From CAZSIA01 sp045126355 (GTDB lineage Bacteria > Bacillota_I > Bacilli_A > Acholeplasmatales > Anaeroplasmataceae), in the NCBI GenBank assembly GCA_045126355.1, contig JBGVOE010000125.1, forward strand, positions 1 through 52,003: a DNA stretch of 52,003 nucleotides. The letters are read 5' to 3'. The stretch's first letter is position 1. Each line of letters starts with the position of its first letter. A model generated the notes under the pieces. It was not told where the DNA came from and did no database searches. It saw only the letters and a list, made by a program, of their open reading frames with translations. The position numbers were made by a program, and so were the translations under genes. Below are positions 25,496 to 34,620 of the stretch, piece after piece.

Positions 25496-25510
25496 CTCTG
25501 GGAAATATGT

Positions 25511-25537
25511 AAAAAGGTGGAATCATAAAATTCCACC
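25511..25537 (-). terminator. Terminator of the surface protein operon
   Basis: GGTGGAAT (25516-25523) and ATTCCACC (25530-25537) form a perfect stem; TTTTT follows on the minus strand. It lies 9 bp past the lipoprotein stop. Confidence 0.85.
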
Positions 25538-25545
25538 AAAATTAC

Positions 25546-26967
25546 TCAATAATTGTAATTATTAAAGCCAAGTTTACTCATGTCATAAGTTGACGAACTT
25601 GCGAATTTATCTAATGCCATTGAAATAAGCAACGCGCAATATGAACTACTAACATATTCAGTCCAATCACCAGTATGCCATGAGAAATCAACGCTAGAAG
25701 AACTTGTAAATGTAGGTGCATAAAATTCTCCCGAACCATCATTGTTTACAGTTGGCGAAACAAATTTATAATCAAAAAAGTAATCAGCATCATAATCATC
25801 TGGAATATAAATTTTCACCCAACTACCACGAGAGTTATCATTTTTAACATTTGCATAGAAAAGAGATAATTCATCAGTCAAAGGATCATAATCTAACATT
25901 CCTGTGTACATGTAATCATCCGAAAAATCTATACTAAAAATGAAAGTATATATACCATCATCATAAACACCTTGATTTTTAACATCTTTTTTTATTTCAG
26001 CAACTAAATTTTTGTAACCAACATATTCGGATTCTCTAATAAATTCAGCAATAAAAGTTGTATGTTCTTGAATATTAGTTAAAGATTTATTCCAACCACA
26101 AAATTCATATGTATATTCATAATCTCCTGATGTATATGAAGGCTTAGTAGGAGTATATCCTTTATATTCGGCATCATCTCCTTCTAAAACTTTTGTTTGA
26201 TAAAGAACTGTACCATCATTCATTTTAAATACTACATCATAAATATTTTTTTCTACCCAAATAGCATTGTAAACAGTATCTTCATATATAGGAATATCTA
26301 AATCTTTATCAAATCCTTCTACATATCTAGCTACATCGTTTTCTTCGTAATAAGGATAATACATTTCAACGTTTGGTGCAGTTCCTACTTCAGTTTTACA
26401 CACATAATCATATTGTTCATCATTCTCATATTTAAAAGTTGCATAAACATAATTAACTTCTTTATACACAGCGATTAGTGTCGTATCATTATAAATTTTG
26501 TAACTTGAAATATCTTCATTCCAACCATTAAACAAATATTCAACTCTATCATTATTACTTTCCTTAAGTGGAGTATTTCCTGAATAATATGCAGTGCCAC
26601 CATATTCAATATTTGAATAGCCTAAAATTGTACCATCGTAGTTTTGGAAAGTAACTACATATTCTCTTATAGAAGAATCATACTGTGCTTTGAAAATAGT
26701 ATCATTATAACATGGGACATTTGCATCTTTATCCCATCCACTAAATTCATAAACCTCTTTTTCCGTAGGTTCTTTATAAGGAATATCTCCTTCATAATTT
26801 ACAATTGAACCATAAGAAATTCTTTTGTGTTGTAAAATTGTATTATCATAATTTAGAAATGTAACGAATACTTCTTCTGGATTATCATTATTAGCACTAC
26901 AGCCAGTTACAAAAGAAACACCTAATAAAGATATTAAAATAAATAAAAAAATTCTTATCTTTTTCAT
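25546..26967 (-). CDS. Lipoprotein with Listeria-Bacteroides (InlB B-type) repeats
   Basis: A 473-residue lipoprotein. The signal peptide ends in the lipobox VTGC (Cys23). Four repeats of about 70-80 residues follow (about 30-310), each with the pattern VTFxNYDxTIL...YxGxxPxKEP...YxFxGWxxD...DTxFxAxY, typical of the Flg_new/InlB B-repeat family. Such repeats act as extracellular stalks. The last 160 residues are a different domain, rich in Tyr, Asp and Ser, that I do not recognise. The gene lies 12 bp after the giant RCC1/cadherin-like protein gene and shares its terminator, so the two products probably work together at the cell surface. Confidence 0.88.
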   Translation of the reverse strand: MKKIRIFLFILISLLGVSFVTGCSANNDNPEEVFVTFLNYDNTILQHKRISYGSIVNYEGDIPYKEPTEKEVYEFSGWDKDANVPCYNDTIFKAQYDSSIREYVVTFQNYDGTILGYSNIEYGGTAYYSGNTPLKESNNDRVEYLFNGWNEDISSYKIYNDTTLIAVYKEVNYVYATFKYENDEQYDYVCKTEVGTAPNVEMYYPYYEENDVARYVEGFDKDLDIPIYEDTVYNAIWVEKNIYDVVFKMNDGTVLYQTKVLEGDDAEYKGYTPTKPSYTSGDYEYTYEFCGWNKSLTNIQEHTTFIAEFIRESEYVGYKNLVAEIKKDVKNQGVYDDGIYTFIFSIDFSDDYMYTGMLDYDPLTDELSLFYANVKNDNSRGSWVKIYIPDDYDADYFFDYKFVSPTVNNDGSGEFYAPTFTSSSSVDFSWHTGDWTEYVSSSYCALLISMALDKFASSSTYDMSKLGFNNYNY

Positions 26968-26979
26968 CTTAAAACCTCA

Positions 26980-29900
26980 CTATTTCTTCTTTTTTAACAA
27001 GAAAATGAATGCACTAGTTGAGAATAATGAAATTATCCCCATAATAATAGTTGTAGGAATAGCCCACGAATTATTTGAATCTACAAATTCAATATTAACT
27101 TGAACTAAATAAGATACTTCGTTATACCCATCATTTAAAGTTACTACAAAACAATCATACCCTTTTGTATCTTTATACGAATAATAAGTTAATTCTCCTG
27201 TTTGTTCATTTATTACAGCGTTCCCTTTAACACCTTGAGTAGTTATAGAATATAAAATTTTATCTCCTTCTATATCTTTACCTTCTATTTTTCCATTAAC
27301 CACAGAGTCTGATTCTAAATTTAACATAACTTCTGATGCAGTTGGTTTACTATTCTTAGTAATTTCCACAAAAACAATAACTTCTTGTTTATTATAGCCA
27401 TCATCAATTAATACCTTAAAAGAATCTTTGCCATAATACATCTTATCAGTTGTTTTATATTCATACTCACCTGTTTGACTATTTATTGTCACTACACCTT
27501 TATTAGGAACTTGATTAACACTGAATGTTAAAATATCATTTTCAATATCAGTTACAGAAACAATTCCAGCTATACTACCATCTTGATTTACAACAATATT
27601 GATGTTAGCTACATCAGGACTTTCATTTTTAATTATTGTTACTGTTACTAAAACTTCTTTAGTGTTATAACCATCACTTATATTAACTGTAAATGTATCT
27701 GTTCCAACATGATCGATTTGACTAAGTGTATATTCAAACTCACCTGTTTCACTACTTATTGCAGCTATACCCTTGCTTCCTTGAACTCCAATACTATATG
27801 TTAAAACATCATTTTCTAAATCAGTAGCTTGAATTTTTCCACTACAACTTCCTCCCTGATTAACATTGATGCTTAAATCAGTAGTACTTGGGGTTTCATT
27901 TTTAATTATTGTTACTGTTACTAAAACTTCTTTAGTGTTATAACCATCACTTACATTAACTGTAAATGTATCTGTTCCAACATGATCGATTTGACTAAGT
28001 GTATATTCAAACTCACCAGTTTCACTATTAATTACAGCTATACCCTTGCTTCCTTGAATTCCAATACTATATGTTAAAACATCATTTTCTAAATCAGTGG
28101 CTTGGATTTTTCCACTACAACTTCCTCCCTGATTAACATTGATGCTTAAATCTGATATGTTAGGTGCATTATTAATTACTACCGTAACTTCAACATATGC
28201 ACTATTTTTCCCATCAGTTACAACTACAGAGAAAGTATCTACTGATGCATTATTATTACTAAATACAGTATATGTATATTCTCCTGTTTGAGAGTTTAAA
28301 TTAAGAGTGCCGTGTTGAGGTTGTAATGCTAGAGAGTATACTAATGCATCGCCATCTTCATCACTTCCATGCACTTGTCCACTTGTTGAACTACCTTCTG
28401 ATACATTAATTGTAATATTACTTTCTTCAAAAATAGGATTTGTAGAAATGTGAATATATACAGTTACATATTTTGTATGAACATCGTCACTAATAACTAT
28501 AACAAAAGAATCATTTCCTGCACCTTCTCCGGCGAAATATGACCAATTACCATCATTAGTAACAATTGCTGTTCCTTTATAACCTTGTTGTGATATTGTA
28601 TAAGTTAATACATCACCGTCTTTATCTGTTGCAATAATGTTTCCAGTAGTTATTTCTCCTTTATCAACATTAGCATTAATAATGCTATTTTCTACTTCTA
28701 TATCTGATTCTATATGAATTCCAATTTCAATTTCAGTAACAAAGTTGCCATCACTTACTCCCAAAATAAACAAGTCATCTCCTGCTGTATTTTCATTCGG
28801 AACATAAATATATCTACCTGATGTAGGATCAATAGAAGCAGTACCTTTATTTCCATGAGATACAACAGAATACGTTAATTTGTCACCATCATCATCCATT
28901 GCTTCAACTTTACCCGTATAATTCGTATTAACATTCGTAATTAAATTGGTAATAGTACTATCTATAAATTCAGCTGGTGTATTAATAGTTAAATTATATG
29001 TGATTGTTTTTGATGTGTTTCCATCAGTTATATTTATAACAAACGAATCTGTTCCTTTAGCTGTTTTTAATGCATTATATGTCCATGCGCCTGTATGTTC
29101 ATTAAGATTAATTGTTCCTTGAATTGGATAATTAACAACGCTATAAGTTAATGCATCACCATCTAAATCAACAGCATCAACTTGTCCAAATGTACTCTTT
29201 CCTTGATTAACAACTACATTTGTATTTGATGTATCTATACTTAATTCAGTTTCATTATGTACTATCACAAAAATAATTAATTCATCACAACCATCTGAAA
29301 CTTTAATTGTAAATGTATCGTCACCTGCTGCATCGCCATATGGAGTGTATGCAAATGCACCATTTATTGAATTTATAATAACACTTCCCATAGAAGGTTG
29401 TGTATCAATTGTATATAACAAAGTATCTCCATCAGGATCATCACATGTCGCAACACCTGTAACTGTTATATTTTCTGTTTCTAAAATAAGCGATAATTGC
29501 TCAGTAACAGGTCGTCTATTTACAATAACATTAACTGTTATTATTTTAGCAACAACACCATCAGTAACTTCAATATCAAAAGAATCTGTCCCATAGAAAT
29601 TATTAAATGGAATATAAATATATTCTCCAGTATTTGAATCAATATTGGAAATACCGTTATTAGCAGCAGTTTTAATATTATAATCTAAAGTATCTCCATC
29701 TTTATCACTTGCAACTATCCTATCTGATAAAGATGTATTTTGACTAATTGTTTTATTTATAATATCATTTGTTTCAATTTCTGATTCAATATGAACATCG
29801 ATACCAATAATAATAGAATCTGTTCCATCATTAACTAAAACTTCAAAAGAATCATTTCCTGCAACATTTTTATTTGGATAATATGTATATTCTCCTGTTG

Positions 29901-32349
29901 TTGGATTTAAAGACACGCTTCCTTTAGAAGGTTTAACATTTAACGAATAAGTTAGTGCATCTCCGTCTATATCAGTACATTCTACTCTGCCTATATAATT
30001 TGTATTTTCGTTTGTTATAATATCTAAAACAACATTTGAATCATTAGGTAAAGTATTTTGATAAATTTTAATAGTTAATTCATATTGCCCATAAGTATAA
30101 TCTACTAAAACTACAAAAGAATCTTCACCAATACTACCAACATTCGGAGTATAAGTATATTCTCCTGTATTTAAATCTATAACAACTGTTCCATTTGCAG
30201 GTTGTGTTTTAATTGAATATGTCGGAATTACACCATTTGCATTTGTTTTAATCACATTACTATAAGTAACACCTTGTGTAATTGTTTTAGTTAAGGTTGT
30301 TCCACCATCATTTACTGCAAACAAATTAACAGTATATTCAACTTCTAATGGTTTATATCCATCATCTATTTTTATAGCAAATGTGTCTATTCCATAATCA
30401 TTACCATTTGCAGTATAAATATAATTACCTTCATTATCTATAACAACATTTCCTTTAACAGGTAATTTAGATATAGAATATGATAAAGTATCGCCATCAA
30501 TATCTTTGGCACTAATATTGCTTGAATAACTATTTATATTCAATAAATCAAGATTAATTGTCGTTTCATCATCATATGATATTAAACTTTGAATATGGAC
30601 ACTCACAGGATATTCTACTGTACAATAGCCATCACTTACACCAATAACAAATTCATCAGAACCTGCTAATTCATTACTTGCAGTATAAGTAAATGAACCG
30701 GCATTATTATTTAAAACCACTTCACCTTTTAAAGGTTGTTTAATAATTGAATACGTCAAATTATGATTATCTGGATCAGTAGCAGGAACAACACCTGTAT
30801 ATGTTTTACCACACTCTACATTAAATGAAGGTGTTCCCCCAGTAAACACAGGTTTCCTATCTATATATATATTAACTTGATAATTAACCACTACTCCATT
30901 ATATGAAATAGAAATAACAGCGGTATCTTCACCATATTCATTTGCGTTAGGTGTATATGCAAATGAACCAGAATCTTTATCGATAATAAATGTCCCTTTA
31001 GAACCATCTTCTATAACACTATATTCACTTCCACCACATTGATAAAATGAATCATTAAAAACTTCATTTGAAAAAGCATTAAAATTAAATGATTTAGTTT
31101 CATCAAATGTCTTAATCATAGTAGGTATAGTTCTTATTGTTGTATCATCGTGTCCTAATTGCCCATATGCATTATTTCCCCATGTATACACCTTTCCATT
31201 TTCATCAAGTGCCAAAACATGTTGTTTACCTGCAGAAATATTAATAAATGAACAGGGTGATTCGACCTTCAATGGAACATTGGTTACAACAGAGTCAGTG
31301 ATATTAGCTCCCAATAACGAACAATTATCATTATAGCCTAAAGAATAAATGTTTCCTGATTTATCCAAAAAGTAAGCTGTATTTCGACCGTTAGTTCTTG
31401 TTTTATTAACAGAACATTTAATAATATCGTTTAAAGAAGATAATTCAACATCTTCAAAAAAAGTCAAAGGTTTATAATCCGAATTATAGCAAGCTTTTCC
31501 GTTGATATTTGTAACTTTACCATCAGCCAAAACAACAAAGCCATAATAAGAGAAAGAGTTTGCTATATAAATGTCATCGGTTACATACATCCCAGGGTTG
31601 TCAAAATAATAAAAAAAATCAGAAACTCCATCATAAGAAATTATTTGATCATCAAAAGACAAAATTGTTTTTTCTATAGTTCTTGGAAAATATGCATCAA
31701 AGGGTCCTACATTAATATATGTTTTGTGGCTCGTTAATATAGGAACACTAATTGACCTTTTGTCTATTTGAAAAATATTGTGAGACTTTAAATTTGCTCT
31801 TTCGTATACAAGAGAGAAAGATGAATTATTATACGCTAACGAGTTCACAGTCTCTATATATGTATAATCTAAACTATTCAAAATATTATTATTAGTTTGG
31901 TGAACTGAAAAAATATTATTTCCTACATCTACATCTTTATGTAATTCGTTATCTATTTTACAAGGAAGTAACGAACTAAATTCTTTATTTTCCAAATTAT
32001 ATCCCCAACAATAAAGGTAGCCATCTTCATCAATAGCCGCTGAACAAGTATCTCCAGCACTTATCTTCTTAAATTTATGACCTCGCATAATTTGTACTGG
32101 AGTCGGTTGATCTATTGTAGTACCATTACCTATTTGTCCATAATCATTTCTTCCCCATGCCCATAAATTTCCTTGTTGATCTAAAGCTAAATTATGATCT
32201 GTACCAGCGGCGATATCAACAATTTTTAAATCATTTAATTGTACATCACTTTTAGCTTCAACTTCAACTAAACTAAAGTTAAAAATCAAAGATAAAAATA
32301 CTACAACTAAATTGATGATTACAAAAAATTTACCTATTCTAAAACTCAT
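26980..32349 (-). CDS. Giant surface protein with RCC1 and cadherin-like repeats
   Basis: A 1789-residue exported protein. The signal peptide is within residues 1-33 (ending near VEAKS). RCC1-type propeller repeats follow, with ISAGDTCSAAIDEDG and the DLWAWGRNDYGQIG-type motif seen near 50-110 and again near 365-410 (VYTWGNNAYGQLG). From about 430 to 1750 there are about fourteen cadherin/VCBS-like repeats of 80-95 residues, each with a DxDGDxLxYS signature followed by GTxxINxxTGxYxYTP and GxDSFxVxVxDG. The C-terminus is a membrane segment followed by KKKK, without an LPXTG motif. This architecture suits an adhesin or calcium-dependent stalk anchored in the membrane. Two adjacent repeats are nearly identical at the DNA level. 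A 12-bp gap leads to the lipoprotein gene. Confidence 0.9.
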   Translation of the reverse strand: MSFRIGKFFVIINLVVVFLSLIFNFSLVEVEAKSDVQLNDLKIVDIAAGTDHNLALDQQGNLWAWGRNDYGQIGNGTTIDQPTPVQIMRGHKFKKISAGDTCSAAIDEDGYLYCWGYNLENKEFSSLLPCKIDNELHKDVDVGNNIFSVHQTNNNILNSLDYTYIETVNSLAYNNSSFSLVYERANLKSHNIFQIDKRSISVPILTSHKTYINVGPFDAYFPRTIEKTILSFDDQIISYDGVSDFFYYFDNPGMYVTDDIYIANSFSYYGFVVLADGKVTNINGKACYNSDYKPLTFFEDVELSSLNDIIKCSVNKTRTNGRNTAYFLDKSGNIYSLGYNDNCSLLGANITDSVVTNVPLKVESPCSFINISAGKQHVLALDENGKVYTWGNNAYGQLGHDDTTIRTIPTMIKTFDETKSFNFNAFSNEVFNDSFYQCGGSEYSVIEDGSKGTFIIDKDSGSFAYTPNANEYGEDTAVISISYNGVVVNYQVNIYIDRKPVFTGGTPSFNVECGKTYTGVVPATDPDNHNLTYSIIKQPLKGEVVLNNNAGSFTYTASNELAGSDEFVIGVSDGYCTVEYPVSVHIQSLISYDDETTINLDLLNINSYSSNISAKDIDGDTLSYSISKLPVKGNVVIDNEGNYIYTANGNDYGIDTFAIKIDDGYKPLEVEYTVNLFAVNDGGTTLTKTITQGVTYSNVIKTNANGVIPTYSIKTQPANGTVVIDLNTGEYTYTPNVGSIGEDSFVVLVDYTYGQYELTIKIYQNTLPNDSNVVLDIITNENTNYIGRVECTDIDGDALTYSLNVKPSKGSVSLNPTTGEYTYYPNKNVAGNDSFEVLVNDGTDSIIIGIDVHIESEIETNDIINKTISQNTSLSDRIVASDKDGDTLDYNIKTAANNGISNIDSNTGEYIYIPFNNFYGTDSFDIEVTDGVVAKIITVNVIVNRRPVTEQLSLILETENITVTGVATCDDPDGDTLLYTIDTQPSMGSVIINSINGAFAYTPYGDAAGDDTFTIKVSDGCDELIIFVIVHNETELSIDTSNTNVVVNQGKSTFGQVDAVDLDGDALTYSVVNYPIQGTINLNEHTGAWTYNALKTAKGTDSFVINITDGNTSKTITYNLTINTPAEFIDSTITNLITNVNTNYTGKVEAMDDDGDKLTYSVVSHGNKGTASIDPTSGRYIYVPNENTAGDDLFILGVSDGNFVTEIEIGIHIESDIEVENSIINANVDKGEITTGNIIATDKDGDVLTYTISQQGYKGTAIVTNDGNWSYFAGEGAGNDSFVIVISDDVHTKYVTVYIHISTNPIFEESNITINVSEGSSTSGQVHGSDEDGDALVYSLALQPQHGTLNLNSQTGEYTYTVFSNNNASVDTFSVVVTDGKNSAYVEVTVVINNAPNISDLSINVNQGGSCSGKIQATDLENDVLTYSIGIQGSKGIAVINSETGEFEYTLSQIDHVGTDTFTVNVSDGYNTKEVLVTVTIIKNETPSTTDLSINVNQGGSCSGKIQATDLENDVLTYSIGVQGSKGIAAISSETGEFEYTLSQIDHVGTDTFTVNISDGYNTKEVLVTVTIIKNESPDVANINIVVNQDGSIAGIVSVTDIENDILTFSVNQVPNKGVVTINSQTGEYEYKTTDKMYYGKDSFKVLIDDGYNKQEVIVFVEITKNSKPTASEVMLNLESDSVVNGKIEGKDIEGDKILYSITTQGVKGNAVINEQTGELTYYSYKDTKGYDCFVVTLNDGYNEVSYLVQVNIEFVDSNNSWAIPTTIIMGIISLFSTSAFIFLLKKKK
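27621..28160 (-). repeat. Recent tandem duplication of one cadherin-like repeat
   Basis: Two 273-bp units (27621-27893 and 27894-about 28160) inside the giant surface protein gene are nearly identical, with scattered single-base changes only. They encode adjacent 91-residue repeats starting at DLSINVNQGGSCSGKIQATD. The unit is an exact multiple of three, so copy-number change would keep the frame. Confidence 0.85.
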
Positions 32350-32396
32350 ATTTTTTCCTCCAATATGTACCTTTTAAATTCAAATCGAACATTATA

Positions 32397-33062
32397 TTAT
32401 TCGAAATATTTAGCTTTTAACCAAATATATTTATTTTTTACATTTTCATCAGCGTGTGCTATTCCGTAAGTAATTAATTCGTGTAATTTATTTGAAATTT
32501 CTTCTCTTTCTATTGTTAAATCTTGATTGTTAATATGTGAAACCCACTTATATTTTCCATCATATTTCAAATAATCTATTGCATCTTCAATTTCTTCTTT
32601 TACTTCATCATATACAAAAATAATTTTATCCATATGCAACAGATAATCTTCAATAAAATGTGAACTTAAAACCACCATAGGATTTTTAATTATTTTTTCA
32701 AGTTCTACCACTTCATTAATTGCAGGGCCAAAAAAGTTATTATCGTCATAAAAAACCTTTCCAATAGTTATTGCACCTCTAATTAGATAACCTCTATTTA
32801 TTATATTAGCTTGAATATCTGCTATTTCCCAAACCACAGATGATATTGGATTTTCCTCTAGTGGAAAAATAGCAAAAAAACTATCTGATAAGAAATAAAT
32901 ACTCTTTTTTGAGACCCCATCAGGTCTAATAGATAAAAGATAATGTTGTAATTCACAAATATCGTTAAACTTATTTTCATCTTTTTCACTTTCAAATACT
33001 AAATTTTTAAACCCCAATATATCAAAGTACGCAACATAGCAAGTTTTATAACCAATTCCCAT
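32397..33062 (-). CDS. Stand-alone cyclase-homology-domain-like protein
   Basis: The start is placed at the ATG 33060-33062, behind GAGGAG, giving 221 residues. The fold looks like the palm of class III nucleotide cyclases: YVAYFDILGFKNLV (Asp14) aligns with the first metal-binding Asp motif, YFLSDSFFAI (Asp60) with the second, and RGAITIGKVFYDDNNFFGPA with INEVVELE resembles the RxGIxxG...yGxxVNxAaRL region. Both metal-binding Asp are present. The usual substrate-specifying Lys/Asp pair cannot be judged. Such lone domains are widespread as hypothetical proteins; a nucleotide-second-messenger role, possibly in defence, is inference. It stands between the surface operon and an integrase. Confidence 0.6.
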   Translation of the reverse strand: MGIGYKTCYVAYFDILGFKNLVFESEKDENKFNDICELQHYLLSIRPDGVSKKSIYFLSDSFFAIFPLEENPISSVVWEIADIQANIINRGYLIRGAITIGKVFYDDNNFFGPAINEVVELEKIIKNPMVVLSSHFIEDYLLHMDKIIFVYDEVKEEIEDAIDYLKYDGKYKWVSHINNQDLTIEREEISNKLHELITYGIAHADENVKNKYIWLKAKYFE

Positions 33063-33231
33063 TTTTAATCTCCTCAAATTTTAATATTTATTTAAATACC
33101 TTTAATCTAACTTGTACCTCTATTATTAAAATCAATGGTTAAAAACATGAACAATAGTGTAAAAACTTATTGTTATAAATTGAAAAATAATGCTGAAAAT
33201 GGTAAAATCTATCCATAGATAACTAAAAATG

Positions 33232-33256
33232 ACCATCTATTTTAATAATAGATGGT
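33232..33256 (-). terminator. Terminator after the integrase gene
   Basis: ACCATCTATT and AATAGATGGT form a stem with a short loop; the minus-strand tail is CATTTTTAG. It lies about 45 bp past the integrase stop. Confidence 0.6.
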
Positions 33257-33302
33257 TAATTAATGTTAAATTTAGTGCTATTAAAATAATAACTGGTTAT
33301 TT

Positions 33303-34232
33303 TTATAGTAGTATACCTACCTTATTCATCTCTTGAATTTTATAATCAAGCAATGAATGCGCATATCTATTTAATGTAATGGAAACGTTAGTGTGACCTA
33401 ATATTTCTGACAATGTTTTAATATCCATACCTAATTCCAAAGCTCTTGTTGCGAATGTATGACGTAAGCAATGATAATTATAATGTTTGATATGACATTT
33501 AGATAATATAGAATCAAAGGTTCTTTGATATGATCTAACTTCAACAATTGTATTGTTTCTAGTGGAAATAAGATAATCACTTTTAGAATTATTCTTATGT
33601 GCTATCAATAGATTTATAAGTTTATCAGGCAATGGGATTATTCTGTTAGATTTTTTAGTTTTGGGCTTGTCGACGACTATTACATATTTACCTTCTATTT
33701 TCGCAGAATAGGAGGTTTTTTTTATTATCATTAACTTTTTATCAAAGTCAATATTATCCCATGTTAAAGCCAATAATTCTCCTAACCTAATACCTGTATA
33801 TAATGATATAATTATTCCTATATAATTTGATTTAGGATTTGATAAACAATAATTTTCAATACTTTTTTGTTCTTCTCTTGTTAGCGCTAGAACTTCTTTT
33901 TCTGTTGCTGGTGGAAGTTTGACTTTTAATGTTGGATCTTTAATAATTAATTCTAATTCCAATGCTAATTTGAAACCTTGTTTTAATACTTGAACAATTC
34001 CATAAATAGTGTTAGTAGCTAATGGTGTATTTGATTTGATGCAATTCATATCTAATAATTTACAAACATAATCTTGCACGACAGCACAATTACACTCCAT
34101 TAGTTTTACTTCACCAATCAAAGGAATTATATACCCTTTAACTACTGATTCATATTTGTTATAAGTTCTAATTTTCACAGTTGGCTTAATATATTTTTCA
34201 AGCCACAATTCAAATAATTCTTTTACTTTCAT
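33303..34232 (-). CDS. Tyrosine recombinase/phage-type integrase
   Basis: A site-specific recombinase of 309 residues from the ATG at 34230-34232, which is well spaced behind AAGGAG; an in-frame GTG two codons earlier is also possible. The N-terminal SAM-like core-binding domain (about 1-105) has LWLEKYIKPTVKIRTYNKYES. The catalytic domain shows the Arg in SLYTGIRLGELLALTW, then HCLRHTFATRALELG (His-x-x-Arg), LGHTNVSITLNRYAHS with His and the nucleophile Tyr. All catalytic residues are present. It fits Tn916/phage-type integrases and marks the start of accessory DNA. No excisionase is recognisable next to it. Confidence 0.93.
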   Translation of the reverse strand: MKVKELFELWLEKYIKPTVKIRTYNKYESVVKGYIIPLIGEVKLMECNCAVVQDYVCKLLDMNCIKSNTPLATNTIYGIVQVLKQGFKLALELELIIKDPTLKVKLPPATEKEVLALTREEQKSIENYCLSNPKSNYIGIIISLYTGIRLGELLALTWDNIDFDKKLMIIKKTSYSAKIEGKYVIVVDKPKTKKSNRIIPLPDKLINLLIAHKNNSKSDYLISTRNNTIVEVRSYQRTFDSILSKCHIKHYNYHCLRHTFATRALELGMDIKTLSEILGHTNVSITLNRYAHSLLDYKIQEMNKVGILL

Positions 34233-34238
34233 AGGCAC

Positions 34239-34480
34239 TCCTTAAATATTATATTTTTATTAATGATATAACATTAATTTAGAATATTTTAAAATGTTTT
34301 AACAAATCTTCTATTACAATCCTTTTTCTAGAGAACACGGATATTCTATTTTTATACATGGCCTAGAACTCATCGTGCAAACTATCCCTTATTAATAACA
34401 AATATCTTTTCTCAGTCTATGCCAATATTATATAAACATATAGGTACAAGGGGTGACCTTCTAATAGTTTTTTTACATAA
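34239..34480. other. Non-coding region upstream of the integrase
   Basis: AT-rich DNA without a gene. TATAAT-like sequence lies about 15-20 bp ahead of the integrase ribosome binding site. A possible recombination site cannot be told without the other junction. Confidence 0.35.
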
Positions 34481-34620
34481 TAAAAAGCTATAATTTTGAG
34501 TAAATCATAGCTTAATAATTTTTAATATTAAATTACTAGAGTTATTTTTAAAGCTCTTTTTTCAGCGAAAGCTGGCAGACACACTCAACGAGTAATACAA
34601 AGCCTCTAATTCATATCTAC
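34481..34620 (-). ncRNA. Dispersed structured element, copy B, with terminator
   Basis: The minus strand reads GATATGAATTAGAGGCTTTG, then CGTTGAGTGTGTCTGCCAGC and TTTCGCTG (core 34552-34620). After a spacer of about 40 bases comes a terminator, AAGCTAT/ATAGCTT (plus arms 34485-34491 and 34507-34513), with TTTTT behind it. The first bases overlap the last codons and stop (VDMN-stop) of the AlbA_2 gene. Copy C has the same order and spacing. Confidence 0.5.

Noticed and set aside
27000..31000. Regular repeats that might be read as a CRISPR array or satellite
   Set aside because: They are coding: the 80-95-codon period matches cadherin-like protein repeats, and only two units are alike at the DNA level.
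34552..34620. Element copy B (GGCAGACACACTCAACGAG on the plus strand) looks like part of a leucine tRNA
   Set aside because: There is no acceptor stem, anticodon arm or T-arm (GTTCGAxTC), and the other copies do not keep the similarity.
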